Assembly (NCBI GenBank): GCA_031772625.1
Contig: CM062810.1
Span: 452,662,014 to 452,726,013, forward strand
DNA: 64,000 bases
Reading direction: 5' to 3'
Source of the DNA: Pinus tabuliformis
Taxonomy: Eukaryota > Streptophyta > Pinopsida > Pinales > Pinaceae
Part shown: in pieces, positions 11,550 through 22,386 of the stretch
How the letters are laid out: each line of letters starts with the position of its first letter
Position numbering within the stretch: position 1 is the stretch's first letter
Notes under the pieces: model-generated
The model's database searches: none
Seen by the model: the letters and a program-made list of their open reading frames with translations, nothing else
Told to the model about the DNA's origin: nothing
Position numbers and translations under genes: made by a program

Positions 11550-13262
11550 ATGGCTACAAATCCGGAGTCCACTGATCAGGGAATTCCTTTTGATGGGAAT
11601 CCTATTCCTTTTCCTCCTTTTGGAAATATTGGTGCTCCTTATATGGCTACATTGTCCCAACCTAGATTTACGATTGGCTTGCTAGTATGGTTGTTTTCAA
11701 CCTCCTTAGTTCAAAATGCCGTGATTTCTCCACAATCAAGTACACCTCCAACTGGATGAAATCAACCTCCAGTTGATCCTAAAGTTGACCCTTTTCCTTC
11801 TTCCTCGATTGTTTCTTCCTCCCCTTCTTCCTCTTTGCCTAGTGAAAGTATTGGTACTAGTACCCATGTGGCTAAGAAGAAGAAGAAAGGGAAGAAGAAG
11901 AAGAAGAAGAAGCAAATTCAACAGAGGGGCAACCAAGCAACCATTGCTTTGAATGCAACATCTGATGAGAAACCATCCATCAAGCCTCATAAAGTTCGAT
12001 ATCGATGCAAAATTTTTGTGAGAGACCATATTGTTCAAAAATTTTATGATATTCCTCAGATTTTAAAAGAATGGTCTTCTTGTTCACATGATCTTGTGTC
12101 ATCATCTTCTCGAGATCACGCTAGTGACAGACCACCAACTAGTGGTAATAAAGTTCATGGAAAGAAGGGTAGAGTTAAGTTTCCCTGTAGGTTATGTGAA
12201 GAGAATCACCCCATTCACCTTTGTCCCTATCTAGATGAAGCCAAAATAGTGTTGGATAAATGTCCTGCTTCACAGTACCGACTTCCATCTAGTTACAGGA
12301 GACTATCCATTAATTCTTCACTAGTTGATGCATTGACTGACTCAAATCAATCTCCAGTCAAACCCAGTCTCTTTGAATTTAAATCCCATGAGTCTATACC
12401 TGACCTAAATCAACAGGTCGAGGTAATAGTTTACTCAATTTCACCATCAGTAAATCATACCTTTCCTAAAGAGAGTGAATATGATACCACTGAGGTTCTT
12501 TTTGTTTCTTCAGATTCAAATGAGATGCGGGGCAATCCTCCTGTTCCATCAAGACAGGAGGAAAATCCTCCCGCTGTCGCAACTCAAGAGGTCAATATTT
12601 CCATTTCTACATTACCCCCTCCAAGTAGTCTGGTCACTTCCTCTAATTGGTATCGACTGGCATGTTTCCGTCTTCCTCCTTATGTGCCTTTCCAGATCAT
12701 AGTACAGGTTTTTAATATGATTGTATCTAGAACTATTATAGATGAAGGTGCATCTGTGAGTATCCTTTCCTCATCTACTTGGCAAACACTTGGTTTGCCA
12801 CTGCTTTTTCCTATTACCCAAAATTTGTCAACTTTTAACAGAGGAACGAGTCAACCATTAGGGATCCTCCCTCATTTACCTATTACTTTTGGAGGAAAAA
12901 CAGTTTATCTGAACACGATGGTAGTCCCAGGCCCTTTAGATTATAATTTACTTCTTGGGCGCGACTATGTTTATGACATGTGAGCTATTGTTTCAACACT
13001 CTTTTGAGTGATTTGTTTCCCGCATGAAGGTAGAATTGTCATAGTTGACCAACTTTCATTTCCCGGTCCAAATATGGCTTCCATTCAACCATCTTCCCTC
13101 AACGGTTCTTTTGTACCAATGGTATCATCCCTACCACAGGTCAATTATGTGGCAACCCATTCCATACCTACATCAACTGATGATCAATTCAGTGATGTTG
13201 TACATCATTTGCTGGGGGAATTGGAACCACATCTCTCCTTCATGACCTCTTACGAGTTCTGA
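11550..13262 (+). pseudogene. Element B gag-protease frame without capsid core
   Basis: A single frame of about 570 codons opens at ATG 11550 (MATNPESTDQG). It passes a basic block of about 15 lysines (11872-11913), a zinc knuckle CRLCEENHPIHLC (about 12187-12225, CX2CX3HX4C) and a protease site IIDEGASVSIL near 12730. The flap-end motif YNLLLGRDYVYDM follows at about 12943-12981. Three in-frame stops (11757, 12981, 13002) are all TGA. No retrotransposon capsid core is visible between the N-terminus and the lysine block, unlike element A. Either the capsid was deleted or the protein is a specialised nucleocapsid-protease. No RT follows. Confidence 0.8.
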
Positions 13263-13272
13263 TCAAAAGTTC

Positions 13273-13760
13273 GAGGATAGTTGCTTGTCTTGTGTCAACC
13301 TCGTTAGAAAATGAAATAAGCAATATGAGGATAATTCTTTTACTATGTCAACCTCACTAAAAATGAAAATGAAACAACTACCTCGAGGATAGTTCCTTGT
13401 CTTGTGTCAACCTTGTTAAAAAATGAAATAAGGAATATGAGGATAACTCTTTTATTGTGTCAACCTCGTTAAAAAATGGAACAGGCCCATGAGGATAGTT
13501 ATTTTACTGTGTCAACCTTCTTAAAAAATGAAATAGTCCCATGAGGATAGTTCTTTTACTATGTCAACCTCATTAAAAAAAATGAAACAACTCCCATGAG
13601 GATAGTTCCTATTCTTGTGTCAACCTCACTAAAAAATGAAATAGGGAGTATGAGCATAGTTCCTTGTCTTGTGTCAAGCTCGTTAAAAAATGAAACAAGC
13701 AATCTAGGTAGAGTTCCTTGTCATGTGTCAAGCTCATTAAAAAATGAAACAAGGTCCCTT
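13273..13760 (+). repeat. Tandem array of about nine 54-bp hairpin units in B
   Basis: Unit starts (gaggatag, later gagcatag) fall near 13274, 13327, 13385, 13439, 13492, 13544, 13599, 13652 and 13706. Each holds gtgtcaacctc or gtgtcaagctc, then gttaaaaaatgaaa. Stems flank this conserved part, for example TTGCTTGT (13281-13288) with ATAAGCAA (13316-13323) and TTCCTTGT (13393-13400) with ATAAGGAA (13428-13435). Element A has the same unit in fewer copies. Confidence 0.85.
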
Positions 13761-15906
13761 GGACCAAAGTTCCAATATGAGTCTTTGATTAGATCTCATA
13801 AAATTCCAGTCGAGTCTTTCACTTGATCTCATAAACGAACCTTCATTCAATCCACCTAATAGCCACAAGTAGTCTACTTAGGTGAATGTAATGAAGCTTG
13901 GGGGCCATGCACCTAATGGTAAAGTTAATTCTCCCTATGGGTTATGTGGGGAATTACCCCATTCACCTTTGTCCCTATTTGGACAAAGCCAAATAGGTGT
14001 TGCATAATCATCCTGCTTCATCGCAGTGACCTCCATCTAGTTACAGGAGACTCTCCCTTTCATCATGCTCGGGTCATGTAAGCTAATTTTAAGCATAGTT
14101 CTTCATTTTAAGCTTGTGTAAAAATGAAACTGAATCCAAGCATAGCTTTCTGTTTCAAGCTTGTGTAAACATGAAATTCAATCCAAGCATAGTTCCATAT
14201 GGTTCAAGCTTGTGTAAAAATGAACCCATTTCCATTTTTAATCCTCATGATTGCCATTCTATCAACCTCTTTCATCAAATGAGCCTTGGTTGTTTTTATC
14301 CCATCGCCACGATCCATTTGGCTGATCATATGCTTTCACTTGGTTGTTTTACCCTTTTTTGAGGAACAATTGCAATGAGTGGTCTTATTAGCTAGCCTCT
14401 TCACATAAATCAACATGTATTGAGAAGTTCCAACATCAGTGGAACCCTTTTCTACCCTAGATACCACTCGTTCCTCAAAGTGGAGTCCTCTTTAAGCTCT
14501 TTTCAGAATCTCTAAATATGAAAGGATTGTCGAGCGCTTGTCCTTCCCATCTCGTTAACAGATTGGAAATGATATCTCTCTTGTATTATTATACGCTTTA
14601 TCATACTTGAGAGATTAATTGACAAAAAATAACTTGTGGAGTTTTCTTATTGTACCTTTTCAAACTCTCTAAACATGAAAAGGACCGAGTTATCTTTGTC
14701 GTTAAATTCGTTAAAAACATCGAATAGTGACAAACTTGTCCATATAGACAAGACCTAGTTTCACCTTCGCTAGACTTGTTAACGCATCAAATAGTGATGG
14801 ATTCACCCAAAGGGTGAAATTATACAACAAGAATATGTTTTCCTCTTCAAGCTTGATAAAAAATAAAGAGGTACTGGTCAGCGATGACTTAAGAAAATTG
14901 GAAAAAGGCGAAACACTTTATTGTAGCAAGTTGCTCTTGAACATGACACTTTCACCTCATCACCATCACTATGTGGGCTGGTTCATTCAACTTGATGGTT
15001 ATCACACCATCCATTACTTTCTTTTGGGTCAATGCTGCCCATTCATCTTAGTGTCGTTGACATGCTCAAGAGAAGTCATTCAGTTCAAACATTATCCTTT
15101 GCAATACCATAAACCTTCATTTTCATGACTGCCATTCCTGAATGTTTATGTCATGAGTTGATTTTTCATCTCCAAAATCATTTACCTTGTTTCGTGTTGT
15201 TGATGTGGTATACATCAAGGCCCTCCTATGATGAGTCACTTCTTGTCGACATCAACACATCATCCAATAATTTGACTTAGAAACACCCCTTCAGTACCTT
15301 GAGGTTTGTAAACATCAATGGCAGGTTTCTCGCTTCCGGCAAGAGGTTGACATCACTAGCCTTCAACTAAAAGAGTTTGTATGGTGTTTGACATCAAATC
15401 ATTTGTTCACACCATGTGAAATGTATTGTAGTACCTTAAGGGTCATTATCATTATTAGTGATTCCTCTCGCGTCTGTTAATGGCTTACATCCTTGGCTGG
15501 TAATTAGACAATGTCTTCCCATATTCGACTTCAAAACATCTATTAACATGGTTAGGCTTGTACTTGACCTAAATATTGAACGAGATTAAAGACCTCAGAT
15601 CTAGTTTCATCCATCCAAGTTATGATATTTTCAGGAGTATTAAATCAAATGTACAATGGCCTTACATTCATGGTCATCCATTCATGGGTATATATCTGTA
15701 GACAAACATATTTTTACATGTAATGAAAGTTTATAAGATGAGCATGGGTATGCCTTCCCTTAGTGAGTTCATGAGAAAAAATCAAATTATCATGATATAT
15801 GTATTGTAATTGATGCAGGTCACCTTCTGCTTCAAAACCTCCTCTCCACATGATAAATCATTTCACTCGACATACATATTCACGACTTCATGCTTTAGGG
15901 GGAAAC
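13761..15906 (+). other. Element B conserved non-coding 3' domain
   Basis: This corresponds in order to A 4030-6237. It includes hairpins at 14102-14128 (TTCATTTT with AAAATGAA), 14499-14525 and 14655-14683 (CCTTTTCA with TGAAAAGG). It ends in the polypurine tract. No supported gene is present. Confidence 0.75.
15894..15906 (+). other. Polypurine tract of B
   Basis: The tract tttagggggaaac ends exactly at the right LTR start (15907). It would prime plus-strand synthesis. Confidence 0.75.
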
Positions 15907-16945
15907 TGTTGCAGATCCATTTGGACACATCAACCCCAACTTACAGATCAGTACTGTTAGGGCTCATCAACCCCTAATTTAGTTGTTACACGCCCTAAAT
16001 AAGTCAACCATCAGAATGCCTAGCTTCCCAAAAAGTTTCATGACTAAAATCATCCAAAAACTGCCTCTACAAAGATCAACGCATATAGGCCTTCATTAGG
16101 GTGCATTGTAATACATACCATATGCTTATAGGGTGCTATGTAGTGTAGTTAGTCCCTCTTTGGCCTGCACTGGGCGAATTTGAGCAAAAGTGCATTGGGG
16201 TTTTGGAATATTCTTATCCATTAGATGTCACTATAAGTTTCTCAAACCTATCTAGTCCTTTGAGCTTGTATTTGGATGAGGAAGGGAGTTAAGGAACATC
16301 AATCCCTTATCACATCCTCCATGGAACTAAGTTCTAATTTTGGGAGGACATTCATTATCACCATTTATGTTATAACTTCCTTCATTCACCTATAAAAATA
16401 CCACTCATATAAGAGATCAGGCGCTAGAAATTATTGAATTATAGGGACATGTTGTTAGTATGAGATTTGAGTTGATTTCAAGTAGTCTAATGATGTCAAG
16501 ATGTATTGCTTGTTATGACGAGAGGATGGGATTGAACTAGAGGAGTGATACTAAATCAAGAAATGGGTTGTAAATCTTCCTTTTACTGATAAAGTGTTCA
16601 AAGATTTTTCCATATGCTTGTGTTATTCATTTATTCTTTCATATGTGTATCATGTACTTGATTCCATGCTATGTTTAATCAATAGATCATTATCATATGC
16701 TTTGATCAGTTATTCTCTTCTATCTATGTGCAGGTACTTTTCAAGTAGATTAAGTACAGAGAGGAGCGACAGTGTTGGTTAAGGGAGATAAGGAGAAAAT
16801 GAAGGCTACAAGTAGGCTTCTTTGCCTCTTATTTAATCTATTGGTCATATGAAAAGTAGTGAATGCTTTGCACTATTTTTCTAGACTTAGCTACTGGTCT
16901 AAGGGTTTAAGCGTTTATCCGTAGACACTAAAACTTCCCCAAACA
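15907..16945 (+). repeat. Right LTR of B
   Basis: 1039 bp, TGTTGCAG to CCCCAAACA, followed by ATCAT. TATA-like and AATAAAG-like sequences correspond to those of the left copy, with substitutions. Confidence 0.92.
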
Positions 16946-16950
16946 ATCAT

Positions 16951-18117
16951 GCATTGGATGAATCTTACATTTAAATAACTCATTTGTGAAGAAAGTTATC
17001 CTTGCTTCTTTCATTTACTTGCATGTCACAGTCAAGAGTGTGCTTATGCTTCAAAGTTGCATGTAGTGTCACACAACACTATTATAAGTCCACAAACTGC
17101 TCGTCATGCACTTATACTCACTTATGTCCTATGGGAAATTTGAAACATTAAGTGTGGTTGTCTTCATTGTTATATCTTTCTTGCTTGTTGGTTCACACAA
17201 TTGGGTTGATCACAGACCAAGCCTTCACCATCATGGGTCAACCAATGCACTAGTGGTTGTATTGGAAATATCACTACACGTGATCAGGCCCATGTACCAT
17301 TAGTGTAGTAGTAGGAGTAGTGTTCTCTTTTAATCATTTTGCTTGCATGCTTGCTGTATTACTCGCTTTGTCTTTTTGTTTCTCTGCTTACTTGATTTTC
17401 TTTCACTTTTTCTTCTGCTCTTGCTTTTTCGTGTTGGTTTTAAGTTCTCTTGTTTCATTCATATGGTTTTCTTGTTTCGTTCATTGGTTATTTTCTTGTG
17501 AAAACATGTATGACTCTTCAAATGAGATGGGTGAAGTGCAAGAGGGCTTGTACAACTATCACTACTTGGTTAGTTGTCATCTTGCCTCTATATGAAGAGC
17601 TTGTTACATTTATTCCATGATACATTGAAGGAAATTACGTACTATTTGAAGTGAACCTTGGTGAAAAAACAATGCGTGCATGCTGATAAGTGTCAACCTT
17701 CTCTAGTTGGTTGTTTTTGGGTTAACCCTTGTCAGCTCGGTCAATTAGAGTAAGTTGAGGGGGAAAACCTTAACAGACATGTCAAAGATATAGTAAACTA
17801 CTTCTCTGCTAGAACAAATTCTTCAACTCTCAATGAAAAGAATTGAAAAGTGAAAAAAAAAAATGAAAAATGAAAAATAATGAAAAGTGAAAAAATTTAA
17901 AAATGAAAACGAATAAGGCGAAAGAAAAGAAAGGCTTACTACAGATAGAGGTGATGCAAGTAACTTTGTCAGGGTACTGACCAAGCTTGCTAGCAGCAGA
18001 ACCATGCTTGTGTTCCTATGTGACTCTGTTGGTGTACTGTCTGGGCCTAATAGTAGTGGAACAACACTAGAGATGAAACTAAGACTCTAACAACTATACT
18101 TATTGTGCACCACTATA
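16951..18117 (+). other. Element C interior between B and D, mostly non-coding
   Basis: The first codons complete the frame broken by B. A 65-codon open segment at 17106-17303 includes a hydrophobic run TLSVVVFIVISFLLVG that could be a membrane span. A second hydrophobic segment lies at 17320-17595. Neither is long enough, nor clearly enough related to a known protein, to be called a gene. They may be remnants of a membrane protein. Confidence 0.35.
17830..17935 (+). repeat. A-rich simple repeat
   Basis: Imperfect repeats of gaaaagtgaaaa and aaatgaaaa. Short minus-strand hydrophobic frames here are translation of low-complexity sequence. Confidence 0.7.
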
Positions 18118-18122
18118 CCCCT

Positions 18123-19144
18123 TGCTGAAAGGAGATCTTGGGGTATACCAATCTCCCCTTTCATTTAGAAATTTTGAACCTGAGGCCTATGGGTTATGGC
18201 CCACAAACCTATCAAAAGCATTTATCGGCCTTAAACCCCGGAACCATTCAACTATCGGGACACACAGGATTACATAGGAAACCCTTGCTCCAAACACATA
18301 AGCCGGATTATAAATCTACATTCAAAAATTGTCACGTCCACTGTCGGTCCATCTCCTTTCCGCTGTGCTCTCCATTCCCTGATCTTTGATTGGCCTGATC
18401 TCCGCCATCCGTTTCTTTCTCCAATCCAATGGTCAATATTCACTCCAAATATTCAAAATGGTAAGTTGATCTTCTATCGAACGGTTCTGATGGTTCCTTC
18501 AAGTTCCACCATTATTGTCCATCGATCTAACCGATCTTACAGTACTCATTCTCTTCTACCTATGCCATTGATCCTCTACTTATTTATGGATATCTGCACT
18601 TAACATGGATCTACCACACTCCGAAAACACACGACATTCATATAATTGATATTTTAGATCGCCATCGATCCATATAGTGATCGATGGTCGATCAACAATA
18701 TCGCAATGCAGGACTAATTCTATATATGAAATACACACTTTTCTATTATACATGGCATAGTTACATTCTAAGGAATTTTATCCTTAGGCACAAATTCCCC
18801 TTTCGGTTACATTTTTACCACTCCAGTTTACACAAGTTCTAATTGTCACACTTTGTATCCTCTCACACACATAGACTTTCTTTTTATAAGATATTACAAT
18901 AGTCGTGGATCATTTAATATGCACTATTTCCTCCCACAATCACTTAACAAACCCCTAGACTCTCTCTATACACATACATGGCAGATTAGATTACATTAAA
19001 TAAGTCTTCTAGAGATTTTATCCATTCCATCAAACTAGTTCTATTTTAAACAAAATTTCCCCGGTTTTTCTCTGATGGTCCACATCTCCCTTGCTCTGCT
19101 TTGGATTCATCCTTTAATGAAGAGTGTCAGATGCTCTTGCATCA
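18123..19144 (-). repeat. 3' LTR of D
   Basis: 1022 bp aligned with 19541-20527. Shared phrases include gaaaggagatcttggg, accattcaactatcg and tgaagagtgtc. The adjacent interior end, on the minus strand, reads cctcgggagtc, a weak polypurine candidate. Confidence 0.85.
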
Positions 19145-19522
19145 GACTCCCGAGGAAAAAAAAATTATGACCTCCTAGTCATATCCTTCTCCTTATCCTT
19201 ACCAGTTCTACCTACTTCTTAGTGGAATTTCCTTCATGATTTTCAGTGCGCTGCAACCTACCTTTGCAATAACAGTCTTATCTGCTACATGATACCATTC
19301 TAAGCTTTCTCCTCTAAGCTTTAGTCTTTTGGCATCCTTCTGGTTCTCTCCTCTAGAACCAATTGAGCACACCTTGCTCTAGGTTGCTGCAAGTCTTCTC
19401 ACCTTCCGTCGTTGCTATCTGCATGACAGTGAAGACCATAAACTCACCATAATTCAACAACTGTACCTCTTCTCCTTCTCCTTGCACTCTTCCTTCTTCT
19501 CACAGGAAATATTATTCTCTTT

Positions 19523-19538
19523 CCCTGCTCTCATACAA
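19523..19538 (-). other. Primer binding site of D (tRNA-iMet type)
   Basis: The minus-strand reading ttgtatgagagcaggg differs by two bases or so from the usual tggtatcagagcaggg. It lies two bases inside the LTR. Confidence 0.65.
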
Positions 19539-19540
19539 AA

Positions 19541-20527
19541 TGATGAAAGGAGATCTTGGGATATACCAATTTACCCTTTCATTTAAAAAATTTGAAACTG
19601 AGGCCTATGGATTACGACCCACAAACCTATCAGAACCATTTATCAGCTTTAAACCCTGGAACCATTCAACTATCGAGACACACAGGATTACACAGGAAAC
19701 CCCTGCTCCGAACATATAAGCCAGATTAGAAACCCGCATTCATAAATCATTAGGTTCGCTCTCGGTCCATGTCCTTTCCACTGCGCTTTCCATTCATTGA
19801 TCTCCGATCGGCCCGATCTCCGTTGTCCATTTCTTTTTCCGATCCAACCATCAATATTCACTCTGAATATTTAAAATAGTCCGTTCATCTTCCATCGGAT
19901 GGTTTTTATGGTTCCTTTAGGTTCTGCCATTATTGTTCGTCGATCTAACTGATTGGACGATTCTCATTCTCTTCTGTGTACACTATTGATCCTCTGCATA
20001 TTGATAGATCTTTTCACTTAACACAGATCTGCCACACTCTGAAAACACATGACATTCATATAATTGATATTTTGGATCACCATTGATCCATATAGTGATC
20101 GATGGCCGATCAACAATATCGCAGCGCATGAATAACTCTATATATGAAATACACACTTTTCTATTATACACGGCATAGTTACATTCTAAGGCATTTCAAC
20201 CTTAGTCACAAATTCCCCTTTTGGTTACATTTTGACCACTCTGGTTTACACACATAGACTCTCCTTTTATAAGAGATTACAACAATCGTGGATCATTTAA
20301 GATGCACAATTTCCTCCCACAATCACTCAACAAATTGCTAGACTCTCTTTATATGCATACATGGCAGATTAGATTACATTAAATAATTCTTCTACAGACT
20401 TTATCCATTCCATCAAGCTAGCTCTATTTTAGATAGAATTTTCCTAGTTTTCCTCCAATGATCCACATCCTCCTTGATTTGCTTTAGATTCCTCTTTTAA
20501 TGAAGAGTGTCGGATGCTCCTACATCA
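19541..20527 (-). repeat. 5' LTR of D
   Basis: 987 bp. It is shorter than its partner because of small deletions in the middle. It ends before CCCCT on the plus strand. Confidence 0.85.
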
Positions 20528-20532
20528 CCCCT

Positions 20533-22386
20533 CACCCATAATGAAAAGAACTATGTTTTCTTGGCTCGAAATGTGTGTCAATCGACCAAGAGCTTGGTAG
20601 ATGCTACATCTTACAATTAAGCTAATGTGAAACCAAGATGAGCTGAGAACTGAACCATACTTCTAGAGGTGTTAGACTTTCTTTTCAAGAACAATGTCCA
20701 TTCAAAGAGTTGGAGTTCTACCAGTGTGTCGCCAAGTGTTGTAGCGACAAAATCCACCCTCCAAAATTTTTCCTTAGACTAATTTTGAAGCCTCCCTATT
20801 GACCTTTCACAGCACCTTATCTTGCTTCGTCAAGTATGAAAGCTTTAGTGTTTTTCTTGCATAAAGGAAGCATGTCAATCACAACATGATGCATTACCCT
20901 CACATGATGCTCACCTAGACTTGGTCCAGCTATAGGCTAAGCAACTTCCCCAAGAAATTGCATATTTCTAGAGGGAAACCAACCTTCCCTTCATAAATTT
21001 TGCAATCCTGTATGGCAGCCTGTTGGGCTCCAAAATTGCACAATTTTTCCAATCAGTACTCCCAGTCAAAATTATGGAATTTTCCCTAGCATAGTGGCTC
21101 AGCCTAGAATTTGTGCAAATATGGGCAGCAGTCAGCTACTCTGCCCAGAAATTGCACAAATCTCCTAGGCATCCAACCGAGCTCCCAGCCAAAAATGCAC
21201 ATTTTTCTCAAGTAGTTCAGCAACTTCATTCCTGAGTAGTCTATTTGACTAGTTCCACCTGGGACCAAGGAAACTTGACTTGAATACATGGCTTTCTTTT
21301 TCCAAAAATAGAAAAAATTCAACATGAAAAGGGAATCCCATGATTTAGGGAGGTATTTTTAGCAGCGAGAGATTACATGCAAAGCTGTTTTAGAAGCTTT
21401 CCTCCAAGTGTTGCCTTTTCCTATATTTGTGGCATGCACATCATGAGCTAAAAAATTACTTATTCAATGCATCAGATCTCACTCTTTCACATCGATCTTG
21501 GAGCTCTCACATCCCACAACACATTTTGGACTCTTTGACACATCCATCTCAGCTACGCATGGGTAAGTGGCCTTAACTTGTATTTTTCAACATTTCTATC
21601 AGTTTTTTTGTATTCATTTGTGTGAGTGTTATTTTCCTAATTTATTTGAATGCTTGTTGTCATTTACATGTATACTAGCTTGTCCTAGCTCTATTTAGTT
21701 TTCATTGCTATCTCACTATTGTCGCATGCATGAAACTATTTTGGACGACCAGTCACCGATTCAGAGAATCGCTTCACCCACATGAATGTTGATCTATTTG
21801 CTAAACCTTTCATTCGTGTTTGCATACATTGTCAATCACTTCTACTATCACTTAGTGTCGTTGTGCATTCACTGTCATATTTTCTTTTAGTTTCACATCA
21901 GCTAGTCAGGCCAACCTTGGCTTGAACTCTGCCTTCACTAAGAGATCATTGCACAATATAGGGAAGGAAGGCTCTATCTTCCCCTCCAAAAATGCACATT
22001 TCTTCCCAAAACAACCCTCCAAGATTGTTTTGCGCATTTATGAGGGATGTTGCCTGCTAGCCCAGAAAATTGCGCAATGTAGTCCCTCAGCCTATAGTCA
22101 CTCCCAGCTGGAATTGTACATTGAGTAATCCTAGCAGCCAACAGCCAGTCTGGATTGTGCATTGCACAAGTCTAGCAGCCAGTGTTTCCTCCCAGATAGC
22201 CTAGACTACCTTTTTCATAGTTTTATTAGCCAGTCGCCTAGCCTCCCAGAAGAAATTTGGCAATCTTTCCCATCTATTTCCCATATATCTCATGTGTCAT
22301 TCCTGAAATTTTCTTTGGTTTTTTCTAATAGATTTCTTGCCATCATGTTGCTTGTCTACAGATTTTTCAGGTGTTCATTTGTCTCA
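20533..22386 (+). other. Element C interior or leader, non-coding, word-repetitive
   Basis: No supported gene is present. From about 21000 to 22250 the words attgcacaa, agcagccag and aaaatgcaca recur many times in both loosely tandem and scattered form. A run tgttgtagcgacaaaatcc at 20733 looks like an LTR start, but no second copy lies in the window. This may be the leader upstream of the 22387 frame. Confidence 0.4.

Larger units (their letters stand above)
8943..16945 (+). mobile_element. Element B: complete gag-protease-only LTR retrotransposon
   Basis: This 8003-bp element has LTRs 8943-9980 and 15907-16945 and a perfect TSD ATCAT (8938-8942 and 16946-16950). It starts TGTTACAG or TGTTGCAG and ends ACA in the right LTR. 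A primer site follows the left LTR and a polypurine tract precedes the right. The only coding region is a gag-protease frame at 11550-13262, and there is no pol. Its LTR start and its 3' non-coding domain match element A, so A and B are members of one non-autonomous group. Confidence 0.93.
18123..20527 (-). mobile_element. Element D: minus-strand LTR element with a 396-bp interior
   Basis: Two LTRs (18123-19144 and 19541-20527, about 1 kb each) lie within a perfect TSD CCCCT (18118-18122 and 20528-20532). On the minus strand each LTR begins TGATG and ends CA. The sequence inside the upstream LTR reads tgtatgagagcaggg, close to the initiator-Met tRNA primer site. That sets the strand. Only 396 bp separate the LTRs, with no gag or pol. 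It could be a deletion derivative or a small non-autonomous element. Confidence 0.88.

Noticed and set aside
11736-12038. Minus-strand Arg-rich and Leu-rich frame
   Set aside because: Antisense of the lysine/serine-rich B gag segment.
13273-13760. Hammerhead ribozyme, as in plant retrozymes
   Set aside because: The repeats contain gaaac but no CUGAUGA-type core or matching cleavage site in the right arrangement.
13273-13760. CRISPR-like array
   Set aside because: Units are diverged, spacers are not unique sequences of constant size, and the context is a plant retroelement.
20733-20752. LTR start of a further element (tgttgtagcgacaaaatc)
   Set aside because: No second copy, TSD or primer site could be found, so it is mentioned only as context.
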